From the NCBI GenBank assembly GCA_964605655.1, contig CAZSDK010000005.1, positions 62,001 through 126,000 of the forward strand: a stretch of 64,000 nucleotides of DNA. Reading direction: 5' to 3'. The number at the start of each line of letters is the position of its first letter. Position 1 is the first letter of the stretch. Source of the stretch: JAKLIX01 sp964605655. GTDB lineage: Bacteria > Bacteroidota > Bacteroidia > Bacteroidales > CAIXZF01. Position numbers and translations under genes: made by a program. The notes below the pieces were generated by a model. It saw nothing but the letters and a program-made list of their open reading frames with translations, was not told the DNA's origin and did not search any database. Positions 46,001-53,808 of this stretch are shown one piece after another.

Positions 46001-47909
46001 CTTTAACGGAGAATCCACCCGGTATTTTGTGGGGAACATGGAAGATCTAAGGATCTATAACAGGGTGTTGAATGCCTGTGAGGTCAAATACCTGGCCTCA
46101 GCCTGCCAGCCTCCCAAAACCCTGAGTGTCTCCCTTTCTGAAGACACGATATGTACAGGGAACACCGTGTGTGTTAACCTGATCAACCCGGAATATCATA
46201 TTGAATACCAGCTTCTCAACGCCCTGACCATGAATCCGGTCGGCCCCGCAGTCCTTGCCTCCTGTGACAGCGTACTTTGTTTGCCGAGCGGTGCGGTTGA
46301 CAGCACCCTTCAGCTGTTGATAAGGGCACACAGGCCACAGACCGCCTGTTCCATCCTCCTCGATACCACCCTGACTATCCACGTGAACGACCAGTACATC
46401 AATAACCTAAGTTTCCAGATATGTCCCGGTGATTCAATATTTGCTCTCGGACAATATCTGCACGATCCGGGGTTTTATACCGATACCATCGCTACACCGG
46501 GTGAATGTGACAGTGTGGTGAATGTCAACATTCAGAATTTCCCTCCCTTCTCCATCGACCTGGGCGCTGACACCAACCTGTGTACAGGTCAGAGCCTGGT
46601 CCTGGACCCGGGTAACGGATTCGCGGATTACCAATGGAATACGGGAGCTTTCTCCCCCACCCTTGCCGTGAACCAGACCAACCTTTATTCGGTCACGGTG
46701 ACCGATGGCAACGGATGTTCCGATGCCGACAGCATCCAGGTCACTTTTTCACCCAGTACCGTGTATGTAATTGATACCCTGCTCTGTGAGGGACAGAGCT
46801 ATTTTGCGGCAGGAAGCTGGCAAAACACTCCGGGGACCTATTACGATACCATTTCTCTGGCATCAGGATGCGACAGCGTCAGGATCTCCCAGTTGACGTT
46901 TTACGCAAAATACAACCAGCTTTTCGGAGCAGATACCAGTTACTGCGCAGGGCAGGCATTTACCCTGCTTCCTTCAGGGAACTTCAATTCCTTTATCTGG
47001 CAGGATGGAACCACCAATCCTTCCCTGACGATACAGCAGGGAGGCACTTACAGTGTCACGGTCACCGACAGCGACGGCTGTGTGGGTTATGATACCATAT
47101 TGATTACTGAGCTCCCCACCTTTACCAGCCAAAATCCTGCCAGCATCTGCCAGGGTGACTCCCTTTGGGCGGGAGGAGGCTATCAGACCCTTCCGGGCAC
47201 TTATTACGACACCCTCACCGGCATCAATGCCTGCGACAGCGTCATCATAACCCTGTTGACCATGAATCCGGTGTACCAACTGTACCTTAACGCTCAGATC
47301 TGTGATGGAGACTCTGTCCTCCTGGGAGGTCAGTACCAGTACCAATCCGGTGTGTATTATGATCATCTGCTCACTGTAAAGGCATGCGACAGCACCCTGG
47401 TGACCCAGCTTCAGGTGATCGATTCCTTACAGGTTGATCTCGGCCCGGACTCCTATATCTGTGAAGGTGATCAGGTTACCATAGGCATCCCCGACACCAG
47501 CATGCATTGCTTATGGCCTGATGGCAGCACCTTTAACCAATTCATGGTCGATCAACCCGGCTGGTACTGGGTTGAGGTCACCCGGGAAGGATGTAAAAGC
47601 CATGACAGCATCTTTTTCGATACCTGCTCCCTGATCTGGTTTCCCAATGTGTTCACGCCCAACGGAGACCATACCAACGACTTTTTCCTTCCCAGGGGCC
47701 AGGAAATCCTGGAATATGAGTTACTGATCTACAACCGCTGGGGACAGCTCCTTTTCACCAGCCGGACACTGGAAGAAGGATGGGACGGGCGGTTCAAGGG
47801 GACAGACTGCGCATCCGGGGTCTATGTCTTCATCGCCAAATACAGGGGAAAGGGGCCCACTTACGACAGAAAACACATGACCACCGGTGCGGTGACCCTT
47901 CTCAGGTGA
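43041..47909 (+). CDS. Large secreted SBBP-repeat/PKD/LamG protein with T9SS type B sorting domain
   Basis: The 1,622-aa product (ATG at 43041 or 43044) starts with a signal peptide. An N-terminal domain of the kind that precedes SBBP repeats comes next (about 35-250, including YPGIDLVYD and LVIDPVLIFSTYMGG). About seven SBBP beta-propeller repeats follow (about 255-705; recurring FPVTPGAYDxTYNGG and YSTFLGG). A PKD domain (about 720-790, WNFGDGVTSTNF) and a LamG/concanavalin-like domain (about 805-1015, SISFWFRKNN, LYVDGTFIDSL) come after. Then there are several short units with CxGDS and GxYYDTL motifs, and a CHU_C/type B sorting domain at the end (WFPNVFTPNGDHTNDFF, IYNRWGQ, GWDGRFKGTDCASGVY). 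It is a predicted surface protein; ligand unknown. It is transcribed alone. Confidence 0.9.
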   Translation: MMKFARILLTGMSLLFILVSFHNGMSMSGYSGPEPKNRIPSLFFRNQGTENNIYPYRLKSMSTEAFIGKGQVLYSVPVPVTPTDSAERGSDAALQWIQLHYIGFNEACSFSEERPAAAHANFLTGNDPSEWKTQVPLFNTLICKDLYPGIDLVYDAENPGFKNDYRVHPGADPSSIRIRYEGASSLTINSSGALIITLQDGTVCTEHIPRAYQGCGTTEKEITAGYIIYPDLSVGFSLGPYDRNTDLVIDPVLIFSTYMGGFDDDRYFTTSICRDSNGYLYNCGRTASVNFPVTPGSYDQTYNGPQYDCFVLKMSPDGDSLIWCTFVGGSGYDVPVDIEMCIPNGEVAVIAGTGSVNFPVTPGAYQNVNHLGSLDAVLFKLNAAGDALLFSTFIGGTNDDIPFSLCMGPDGNFVFSGQSKGSFPVTTGAYQTSQGNASGGTYDIFVGKMNSTGTNLIWATYLGGSGEDKGGSVITDELGFVYVNGMVNNGYPVTAGAYDGTYNGGTYDVGISKLSPDGTTLVYSTFLGSTGEDMPRKGFVVNSSHEVTLTGLCATGFPTTPGVYDQTYNGGTADMFLTRLNSNGNGLVFSTFLGTTGYEEGKDLFVRPDGSIVLTGFSGTGFPTTSCAYDKTYNGGAYDATLTLFSSNAGSILYSTYIGGSGDDKGQAVIIDGDSLILFGETSSSNFPTTAGAFNVTYNGGSYDAFALKIFAPPPSIADFTTNTPLCLGDTSWFTNSSTGCNTYVWNFGDGVTSTNFQPYHVYQQAGTFSVRLIGTGDCTADTAFQTVLINQYPAGIGEPQYLDLGPMVSYYPMDHDINDYSGHNLNGTVNGPYRTESLCNPLDSCFQFDGIPNHISLPTSTLYNTPAKSISFWFRKNNDSIMITPGPMAEVEGLVFKNNNTGTGVQFNMELFGQYPPFSLVVQSGNGSALTSIVSPPMILPHIWYHATGIITTSMMYLYVDGTFIDSLAIAGLTTNNFPVLLGKIAFNGESTRYFVGNMEDLRIYNRVLNACEVKYLASACQPPKTLSVSLSEDTICTGNTVCVNLINPEYHIEYQLLNALTMNPVGPAVLASCDSVLCLPSGAVDSTLQLLIRAHRPQTACSILLDTTLTIHVNDQYINNLSFQICPGDSIFALGQYLHDPGFYTDTIATPGECDSVVNVNIQNFPPFSIDLGADTNLCTGQSLVLDPGNGFADYQWNTGAFSPTLAVNQTNLYSVTVTDGNGCSDADSIQVTFSPSTVYVIDTLLCEGQSYFAAGSWQNTPGTYYDTISLASGCDSVRISQLTFYAKYNQLFGADTSYCAGQAFTLLPSGNFNSFIWQDGTTNPSLTIQQGGTYSVTVTDSDGCVGYDTILITELPTFTSQNPASICQGDSLWAGGGYQTLPGTYYDTLTGINACDSVIITLLTMNPVYQLYLNAQICDGDSVLLGGQYQYQSGVYYDHLLTVKACDSTLVTQLQVIDSLQVDLGPDSYICEGDQVTIGIPDTSMHCLWPDGSTFNQFMVDQPGWYWVEVTREGCKSHDSIFFDTCSLIWFPNVFTPNGDHTNDFFLPRGQEILEYELLIYNRWGQLLFTSRTLEEGWDGRFKGTDCASGVYVFIAKYRGKGPTYDRKHMTTGAVTLLR

Positions 47910-47932
47910 CATTCCCGATCTGCATAACCCCC

Positions 47933-47962
47933 TTGACTTTTTGTAAAAATTCCTTATCTTTC
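47933..47962 (+). promoter_or_regulatory. Promoter of the Omp28-like giant gene
   Basis: TTG (47933-47935), a 19-base spacer, then TATCTTTC (47955-47962), one base off the TAnnTTTG consensus. It leaves a leader of about 85 bases. Confidence 0.5.
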
Positions 47963-48033
47963 AGCTTGAAATTCATCTGATTCTTTACCGGAAAGGTAAA
48001 GGTGAAATACCTACCATAAACTATTATATATCA

Positions 48034-48053
48034 ACAATATAAAAGAATATTGT
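48034..48053 (+). promoter_or_regulatory. Hairpin directly before the start codon of the Omp28-like gene
   Basis: ACAATAT (48034-48040) and ATATTGT (48047-48053) form a 7-bp stem with a 6-base loop AAAAGA, ending one base before the ATG at 48054. The position where a ribosome-binding site would lie is inside it. Confidence 0.5.
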
Positions 48054-51000
48054 ATGAAGAAACATTGGCTTACCATCGTATTCATTTTGTTCGCCTGCAT
48101 GAGTCATGCCCAGTACATTCTGCAACAATATATTAACATTGGTCAAAACCCCGGAGGTTTGAACCAGGACATGGAATATCCGGTCGGAGGAGGGGTTCCT
48201 GCCGGATGGACCACCGTTCTCGGACCCGGTAATACAAGCCCGGTGTGGAGCCCTGTTCAGTCCTTCCAGATGCCCTTTCTTTTCGACGGTGTTCCTGTAT
48301 CCTCCTATATCGTATCTTCTTCAGGAGTACTGAGTTTTTCGACCGGCACCACCCTGCCGGCCCCTTCATTTACGAATGTTGCCCTTCCTGTTGCAGGCAT
48401 CCCCGACAATTCAGTATGCGTATGGGGGGTTGAAGGGACGGGAAGCAACGATTACATCCTGACAAAGACCTTTGGCGTCGCTCCCAACCGGCAATACTGG
48501 GTGTGGTTCAACTCATACAGCGGAGATATAAGCTGGCAATACTGGGCCGTTGTTTTGGAAGAGACCACCAACAAGATCTACATTGTCGACATGAGGAGTT
48601 CCTCCACGGGCACCGCACTCACGGTGGGGATACAGATCAGCGGAACCATGGCCACCTCTCTTCCTTCCTCTCCCAGCACCAACACCTACTCCACCAGCGA
48701 TGCATCACCCGCCGACAACACCTATTATGAGTTCACTCCCGGAACTATTTACCAGTATGATGCTAAGGTCAACGCGTTCAACCTCTCATCCCCGCTGGGT
48801 CTCAACACTGCTCCTTTCACCATCTCAGGCCAGTTCACCAACCTGGGCACAGAGATCATCAACTCAGCAGTGCTGAACTATTCTGTTAATGGTGGTCCTG
48901 CTTTCTCCCAGACCATCACAGGGATGTCCCTTTCACAAAACACCAGTTACAATTTCTCCCACGACAGTCTTTGGACGCCACCCTCCACAGGGACCTATAC
49001 TTTAAAGATCTGGCTTTCAGAATTGAACGGAATGGCTGATGAAAATACGGCCAACGATACCCTGGTGAGGTCCATCATCGTGTACTCACAATATATTCAG
49101 CGTCATGTGTTGCATGAAGCTTTCACCAGTTCCACCTGTTCTCCCTGCGCCACTGGGAACTCGAACCTGTCCAATATCCTGTCAGCCAACCCTGGCATTT
49201 TCACCTGTCTGAAGTACCCCACCTACTGGCCCGGTAACGGGGATCCGTATTATACCCAGGAAGTCCCGGCAAGAATTTCTTTCTATGGAGCCAATTACGT
49301 CCCCCAGTTGATAGCCGATGGTCATCCGGGCATCAACACAGCCAGTTATTCTCAGGCAATTTTAGATTCCTACGTGAACATCCCGACATTAATTGGCCTC
49401 TCTGCCAGCTGTGAAATCGACGGAAAGACCGTCAATATCCATGCAGAAGTAAATCCTATTGCCGACTACGCCAGTACCTCACTCAAATTATATGCCGCCA
49501 TCTATGAAGACACGAGCTATAATAATGAAGCAGGATCCGGGGAGACTGTTTTTACCTATTATATGAAAAAGATGATCCCTAATGTGTACGGGACCTATGT
49601 ACCTCAGATCCTGGCCGACAGCATACTGTCATTCGATTATTCCTACACCTTCCAGGGGAATTACCGTTTACCCAATGGTGCGTCCGACGCCATTAACCCG
49701 CTCATTGAACATTCGGTCGAGCAGTTCAGCGACCTGGGAGTGGTGCTCTGGTTGCAAGACACCATCACCAAAGAAGTGCATCAAAGTTGTTTTGCGGATG
49801 TAACCGTACTCCCTCTCAGAGACATCAAGGTCTCTGCCCTGGTGTCTCCGGTGAGCGGTGCCCTGCCAGGCAACATCGGTATCGTACAGGTGAAAGTGAA
49901 TAATATGGGGAACGGTACCCTGAGTAATATCCCTGTTTATTGTTGGATAAACGGGTCAGAAGCAACCAGCGGAATCATCAGCCAGGATATCCTCCCTTAT
50001 GATTCCATGGTGTTCACCTTTCCTGACACCTTAAGCTTTACTGTTCCCGGTCTGTATGATTTTATGGTATTCTCCATGCTGCCTGCCGATATTGACAACA
50101 CCAACGACACCCTGGTGCAGGAACTTGAATTTTACGAACCCCTTGACAGTCTGTACGAGAGTTTTGAAGAGGCCTTCCCGCCCGAATGGTGGACCATTCT
50201 AAAACCAGACGGCGGAACCGGATGGAACCAACAGACGGTCGGAACGACTCCAATCCCCGGCTGGAATGGTGGATTCGTCACCGCCGATCCCAGTGGAAAC
50301 GGAGGGACAAAGATGGCATATTGCACCTGGAATACCGGTGGAGCAGTATCCAACAACCAATGGCTCATCACTCCGAAAATCCATATCAGTGAGTTCAGCT
50401 ACCTCTCTTTCTGGGTCAGAAAATACTCCTCCAACTATGCAGACACCATGGATATTAGAATTTCCACCTCAAGGCCGGTGACAGAAGATTTCAGTACACT
50501 GCTCAGTTGTATAGGATGGGGAGTTACAGACTCTGGCTGGGTTTACAGGAATTTTGACCTGACCGCTTTTGAAGGGCAGGACATATACATTGCCTTTGTG
50601 GAACATATCATGGACAACACCCTTGATGGTGATGCGATTTTTATAGACCAGGTCAGGGTAGGCATACAAATACCTCCGGTGATCACCCGTCTCGACAGCC
50701 TTTACGGATGCCCGGGAGAGATCCTGGTTCCTGTCAGGGTCGATTACCTGCTGGATGTATCCTCCATCTCTCTCACCCTGGACTATGACCCTGCGCATCT
50801 TACCTACCTGGGTTATCAAAACCTCCTTCCCGATCTGAATGAAGGAGTGCCTCTGATCTACAATGCCAATGACCACGTCAGCCTGGCCTGGTACGGGCTG
50901 ACTCCCCTCCAGGTGTACCATGACACCCTCGTGGTTTTCAGGTTCAATGCCAACAGTGGCAGCAGTCTGCTTTCCTGGGATCTGGCCACTCCCGGCAACT

Positions 51001-52220
51001 GTTATTACACCAATCTTGCCAGCGATCCATTACCGGCCACCTTCACGGATGGGGAAATTGTGATCGGCACCTGTTCTCATGTCATGGGACATCTGAATTA
51101 CTTTAACAACACCAACACACCTGTCACCAACACGCCGGTCTTCCTGAAACAAAACACCGACACCCTGGCGATCTCCACAACCGACATCACCGGCAGTTAC
51201 CATTTCCAGGGACTCAGCACCAGCGGCAACGTAAACATAGCCGTAAACTGCACCAAACCCTGGGGAGGGGGCAATGCCGTGGATGCCCTGAATGTGATGA
51301 AGCACTTCGTAGGCATGATACAGCTGACCGGACTGAAACTAAAAGTGTCTGATGTAGATGGCAGTGGCAACCCCAATGCCGTGGATGCCCTCACCATCAT
51401 GAAAAGGTTTGTGGGCATGCAAAACTATTTTGTCCCGGGGGACTGGGCCTTTGAGAATCCTCTCATCAGCATCCCATACAATGATACAGCCTTCCAGGAC
51501 CTGAAGGGGCTTTGCTATGGTGATGTCGACGGATCCTATCTGCTCGCCCTCAGGGAAGAGCCATCCTGCTACTTTCAGTCTCAAGGAATCATGGAACCCC
51601 TTCCTGATGGGACCGTTGAAGTCCCCGTTTCCTGGGGAAGAAATCTTACTCCTGCCTCTATATCTCTCATTATAAAGCTGCCTGAAGGATTTGTCGTCAG
51701 GGAAGTTATGTCTGCCATCCCTGGTACCTTCATTTACAATACTTTGAATGACGAGCTTCGAATCGCCTGGTACAACCTTGACTTACCGCTTCAGTTTGCA
51801 GGGAACGAGATCTTTGTCATTAAAGGAAGTTACAAGGGTGACAGGGGTGACATGAAAATTATGCCCGGGAGTGTGATCACCGATCTGGAAGAAAATGTCT
51901 TTGCTGACCTGGCGCTCCTGGCACCAGAGATCCGTTCTTGCCGACAGGGTCATTTTCTGGAAGAAAACTATCCTAATCCTTTCAGCGATCAAACCATCAT
52001 TCCCTTCCATCTCAGTACTACCTCAGAAACAGTACTGACTATCAGAACTTTAACAGGGACAACCCTTTGGAGATCCGGTAAAATGATTTATCCTGAGGGG
52101 GATCATGAATGGATACTGTGGAACCAGGACTGGAGCCCCGGGGCCTACCTTTACACCCTGGAGGCCATGGACAAAGACCACTACTGGAAGTCCACCCGTG
52201 TGATGCTCCTGACAAAGTAA
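48054..52220 (+). CDS. Large secreted Omp28-like/cleaved-adhesin/cohesin/dockerin protein, T9SS type A cargo
   Basis: The 1,388-aa product has a signal peptide (MKKHWLTIVFILFACMSHA) and an N-terminal galactose-binding-like region. A thioredoxin-like Omp28 segment with a CSPC motif (Cys 362 and Cys 365) and VPQLIADGHPGIN follows. Then come CARDB-like sandwiches, a cleaved-adhesin (choice-of-anchor J) domain (about 698-875; ESFEEAFPPEWW, FLSFWVRKYSS-like strand), and a cohesin-like domain (about 880-1005). A dockerin-like pair (about 1063-1165) has DVDGSGNPNAVDAL and the closing GDVDGSY. A second cohesin-like domain and a T9SS type A sorting domain (NYPNPFSDQ, about 1305-1388) end the protein. 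The dockerin-cohesin-sorting ending is the same cassette as in the first two giant genes 35-45 kb away, so they probably act together. Confidence 0.9.
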   Translation: MKKHWLTIVFILFACMSHAQYILQQYINIGQNPGGLNQDMEYPVGGGVPAGWTTVLGPGNTSPVWSPVQSFQMPFLFDGVPVSSYIVSSSGVLSFSTGTTLPAPSFTNVALPVAGIPDNSVCVWGVEGTGSNDYILTKTFGVAPNRQYWVWFNSYSGDISWQYWAVVLEETTNKIYIVDMRSSSTGTALTVGIQISGTMATSLPSSPSTNTYSTSDASPADNTYYEFTPGTIYQYDAKVNAFNLSSPLGLNTAPFTISGQFTNLGTEIINSAVLNYSVNGGPAFSQTITGMSLSQNTSYNFSHDSLWTPPSTGTYTLKIWLSELNGMADENTANDTLVRSIIVYSQYIQRHVLHEAFTSSTCSPCATGNSNLSNILSANPGIFTCLKYPTYWPGNGDPYYTQEVPARISFYGANYVPQLIADGHPGINTASYSQAILDSYVNIPTLIGLSASCEIDGKTVNIHAEVNPIADYASTSLKLYAAIYEDTSYNNEAGSGETVFTYYMKKMIPNVYGTYVPQILADSILSFDYSYTFQGNYRLPNGASDAINPLIEHSVEQFSDLGVVLWLQDTITKEVHQSCFADVTVLPLRDIKVSALVSPVSGALPGNIGIVQVKVNNMGNGTLSNIPVYCWINGSEATSGIISQDILPYDSMVFTFPDTLSFTVPGLYDFMVFSMLPADIDNTNDTLVQELEFYEPLDSLYESFEEAFPPEWWTILKPDGGTGWNQQTVGTTPIPGWNGGFVTADPSGNGGTKMAYCTWNTGGAVSNNQWLITPKIHISEFSYLSFWVRKYSSNYADTMDIRISTSRPVTEDFSTLLSCIGWGVTDSGWVYRNFDLTAFEGQDIYIAFVEHIMDNTLDGDAIFIDQVRVGIQIPPVITRLDSLYGCPGEILVPVRVDYLLDVSSISLTLDYDPAHLTYLGYQNLLPDLNEGVPLIYNANDHVSLAWYGLTPLQVYHDTLVVFRFNANSGSSLLSWDLATPGNCYYTNLASDPLPATFTDGEIVIGTCSHVMGHLNYFNNTNTPVTNTPVFLKQNTDTLAISTTDITGSYHFQGLSTSGNVNIAVNCTKPWGGGNAVDALNVMKHFVGMIQLTGLKLKVSDVDGSGNPNAVDALTIMKRFVGMQNYFVPGDWAFENPLISIPYNDTAFQDLKGLCYGDVDGSYLLALREEPSCYFQSQGIMEPLPDGTVEVPVSWGRNLTPASISLIIKLPEGFVVREVMSAIPGTFIYNTLNDELRIAWYNLDLPLQFAGNEIFVIKGSYKGDRGDMKIMPGSVITDLEENVFADLALLAPEIRSCRQGHFLEENYPNPFSDQTIIPFHLSTTSETVLTIRTLTGTTLWRSGKMIYPEGDHEWILWNQDWSPGAYLYTLEAMDKDHYWKSTRVMLLTK

Positions 52221-52304
52221 GTCGCCTGAACGAGCTGCCCTTTTCCGATCTTTTCCAAACATTTTTCCGCTTACCTTAGCAGGGTGAAACAAGGTTTATC
52301 TGTC

Positions 52305-53807
52305 ATGATGCAACTGTTATCAGGCATGGATCGCCGGCAGGGATGGTCTGTCTTCCTCACCCTCATCATTGCCTTTACAGCGATACTTTTTCTAAGAATC
52401 AGATTAATAGGGACTTACACTCCCGATATCGGAGGAATAGAACAGAACGTGATCCTTAGCTGCCAGAAAGTGGGTGCAGGCATACCCCTTTATTCTGATC
52501 CTGAGAAAATCCCGTTTTCATTCACCCAATACAGCCCTCTGTATTTTTATGTGGTCGGGCTGAGTGGCCGGTTGCTCGGTCTCAGTACCACGGAACCCTT
52601 TCCCTGGTTTTTCCTGAGTAGACTGTATTCACTGATCTTCAATATATTAACAGTCCTTGTCTTTTATAAGCTCACGGGAAAAATAGCGGGTCACAACAAA
52701 CTCCTTCATGCCGGCCTTGCCCTTCTCCTTTTTATCTCGTTCGAACAGCATGATTATTCAAGGCCCGACAGCCTCTACCACCTGTTGTTTTCAATCGTAA
52801 TTTACTTTTGCTACCTCGGTATTTTCACCGGGCATAACAGGAAGAAAATCATATACCTGTCGCTGGCTGGACTGGCCACGAGCCTTTCCGTTTTCACCAA
52901 ACAAAGCGGGCTGATGGTTCTCATCTTTATCATGGTGTATGGATTTTGGGAACCTGTTAACCGTAAATATATCTGGTCCTGCTTGGTTTCCTTTTCCATC
53001 ATTTCCCTCGCACTCAGTTTCCTTCTATTGCCTGAGCCGGCTGACATCCTTCTGAAAAACATGTGGCTGGGCATCATGAATGGCGTAGACCTGCACTGGG
53101 CCATGTACCTTTTCCTTGTACCAGCCCTGACAAGGTATGTCCTGATTTTCAGTCTCTTTGCTTCCATGACTTTTCGCTGGCGAGTGCTGAAAGAGAATGC
53201 CATCAGCCACTTCCTGATGGCCGGGATCATGTTTTTTTGTACGGTCGCTTTACTGGAAGGGCTCAAATGGGGCTCAGGCACCAACTACTTCTTTGAATTC
53301 ATCCTCCTAACCCTGTTGAATGTTCCTTTTCTTTTCCGTGTCTGGAACCCATTAAGCCCAGGAGGGCAAAAGAGTTGGTCAATATGGACTGTGACTCTCT
53401 TACTTATTGTATCCCAGGTTATTCTGGTTTATTGGAGAGATTATTATAAGAGCGATAAGGCCCTGTACTTGCAGGAAAAGAGACTGGTCAGTAAGATGCA
53501 AAACACCATCTATCAATCTGAAGATCGTTATATTGCTGTTCTCGATCGCAAATGGCTCAATAATTTCTTTTTCGACCGGTCTCTATTTCCGCAGCCCGAT
53601 ATCTATATGAACCTCTGGCAGCCTGATCCTTCAAAATCAAAGATTCATCCCCGACAGCCTTGCGGCAATTTCCGCCTCTTTGTGGTTCAGAGCGACCGTT
53701 CTCCGCTCACATCATTCTATCACCTTGACCTGAAAGGATATACACCGGTCGACAGCCTTGATAATCTTCTCGTCTCCACTCAGACGGTCGTTCAAACCCC
53801 TCATTGA
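52305..53807 (+). CDS. Polytopic membrane protein, glycosyltransferase-39/ArnT-like
   Basis: The product (about 500 aa from the ATG at 52305; a GTG at 52284 is also in frame) has about 10-12 hydrophobic helices. The first loop after helix 1 is TYTPDIGGIEQNVILSCQKV, carrying acidic residues, and a later YSPLYFYVVGLSGRLLG resembles the donor-site loop of GT-C lipid-sugar transferases (dolichol- or undecaprenyl-phosphate users). FEQHDYSRPDSLYHLL is a second conserved-looking loop. The soluble tail (about 420-500) is short. It starts 84 bases after the preceding giant gene. The next membrane protein starts 1 base after its stop. The substrate is unknown; glycosylation of secreted proteins or surface glycans is a possibility only. 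Confidence 0.75.
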   Translation: MMQLLSGMDRRQGWSVFLTLIIAFTAILFLRIRLIGTYTPDIGGIEQNVILSCQKVGAGIPLYSDPEKIPFSFTQYSPLYFYVVGLSGRLLGLSTTEPFPWFFLSRLYSLIFNILTVLVFYKLTGKIAGHNKLLHAGLALLLFISFEQHDYSRPDSLYHLLFSIVIYFCYLGIFTGHNRKKIIYLSLAGLATSLSVFTKQSGLMVLIFIMVYGFWEPVNRKYIWSCLVSFSIISLALSFLLLPEPADILLKNMWLGIMNGVDLHWAMYLFLVPALTRYVLIFSLFASMTFRWRVLKENAISHFLMAGIMFFCTVALLEGLKWGSGTNYFFEFILLTLLNVPFLFRVWNPLSPGGQKSWSIWTVTLLLIVSQVILVYWRDYYKSDKALYLQEKRLVSKMQNTIYQSEDRYIAVLDRKWLNNFFFDRSLFPQPDIYMNLWQPDPSKSKIHPRQPCGNFRLFVVQSDRSPLTSFYHLDLKGYTPVDSLDNLLVSTQTVVQTPH

Positions 53808-53808
53808 C

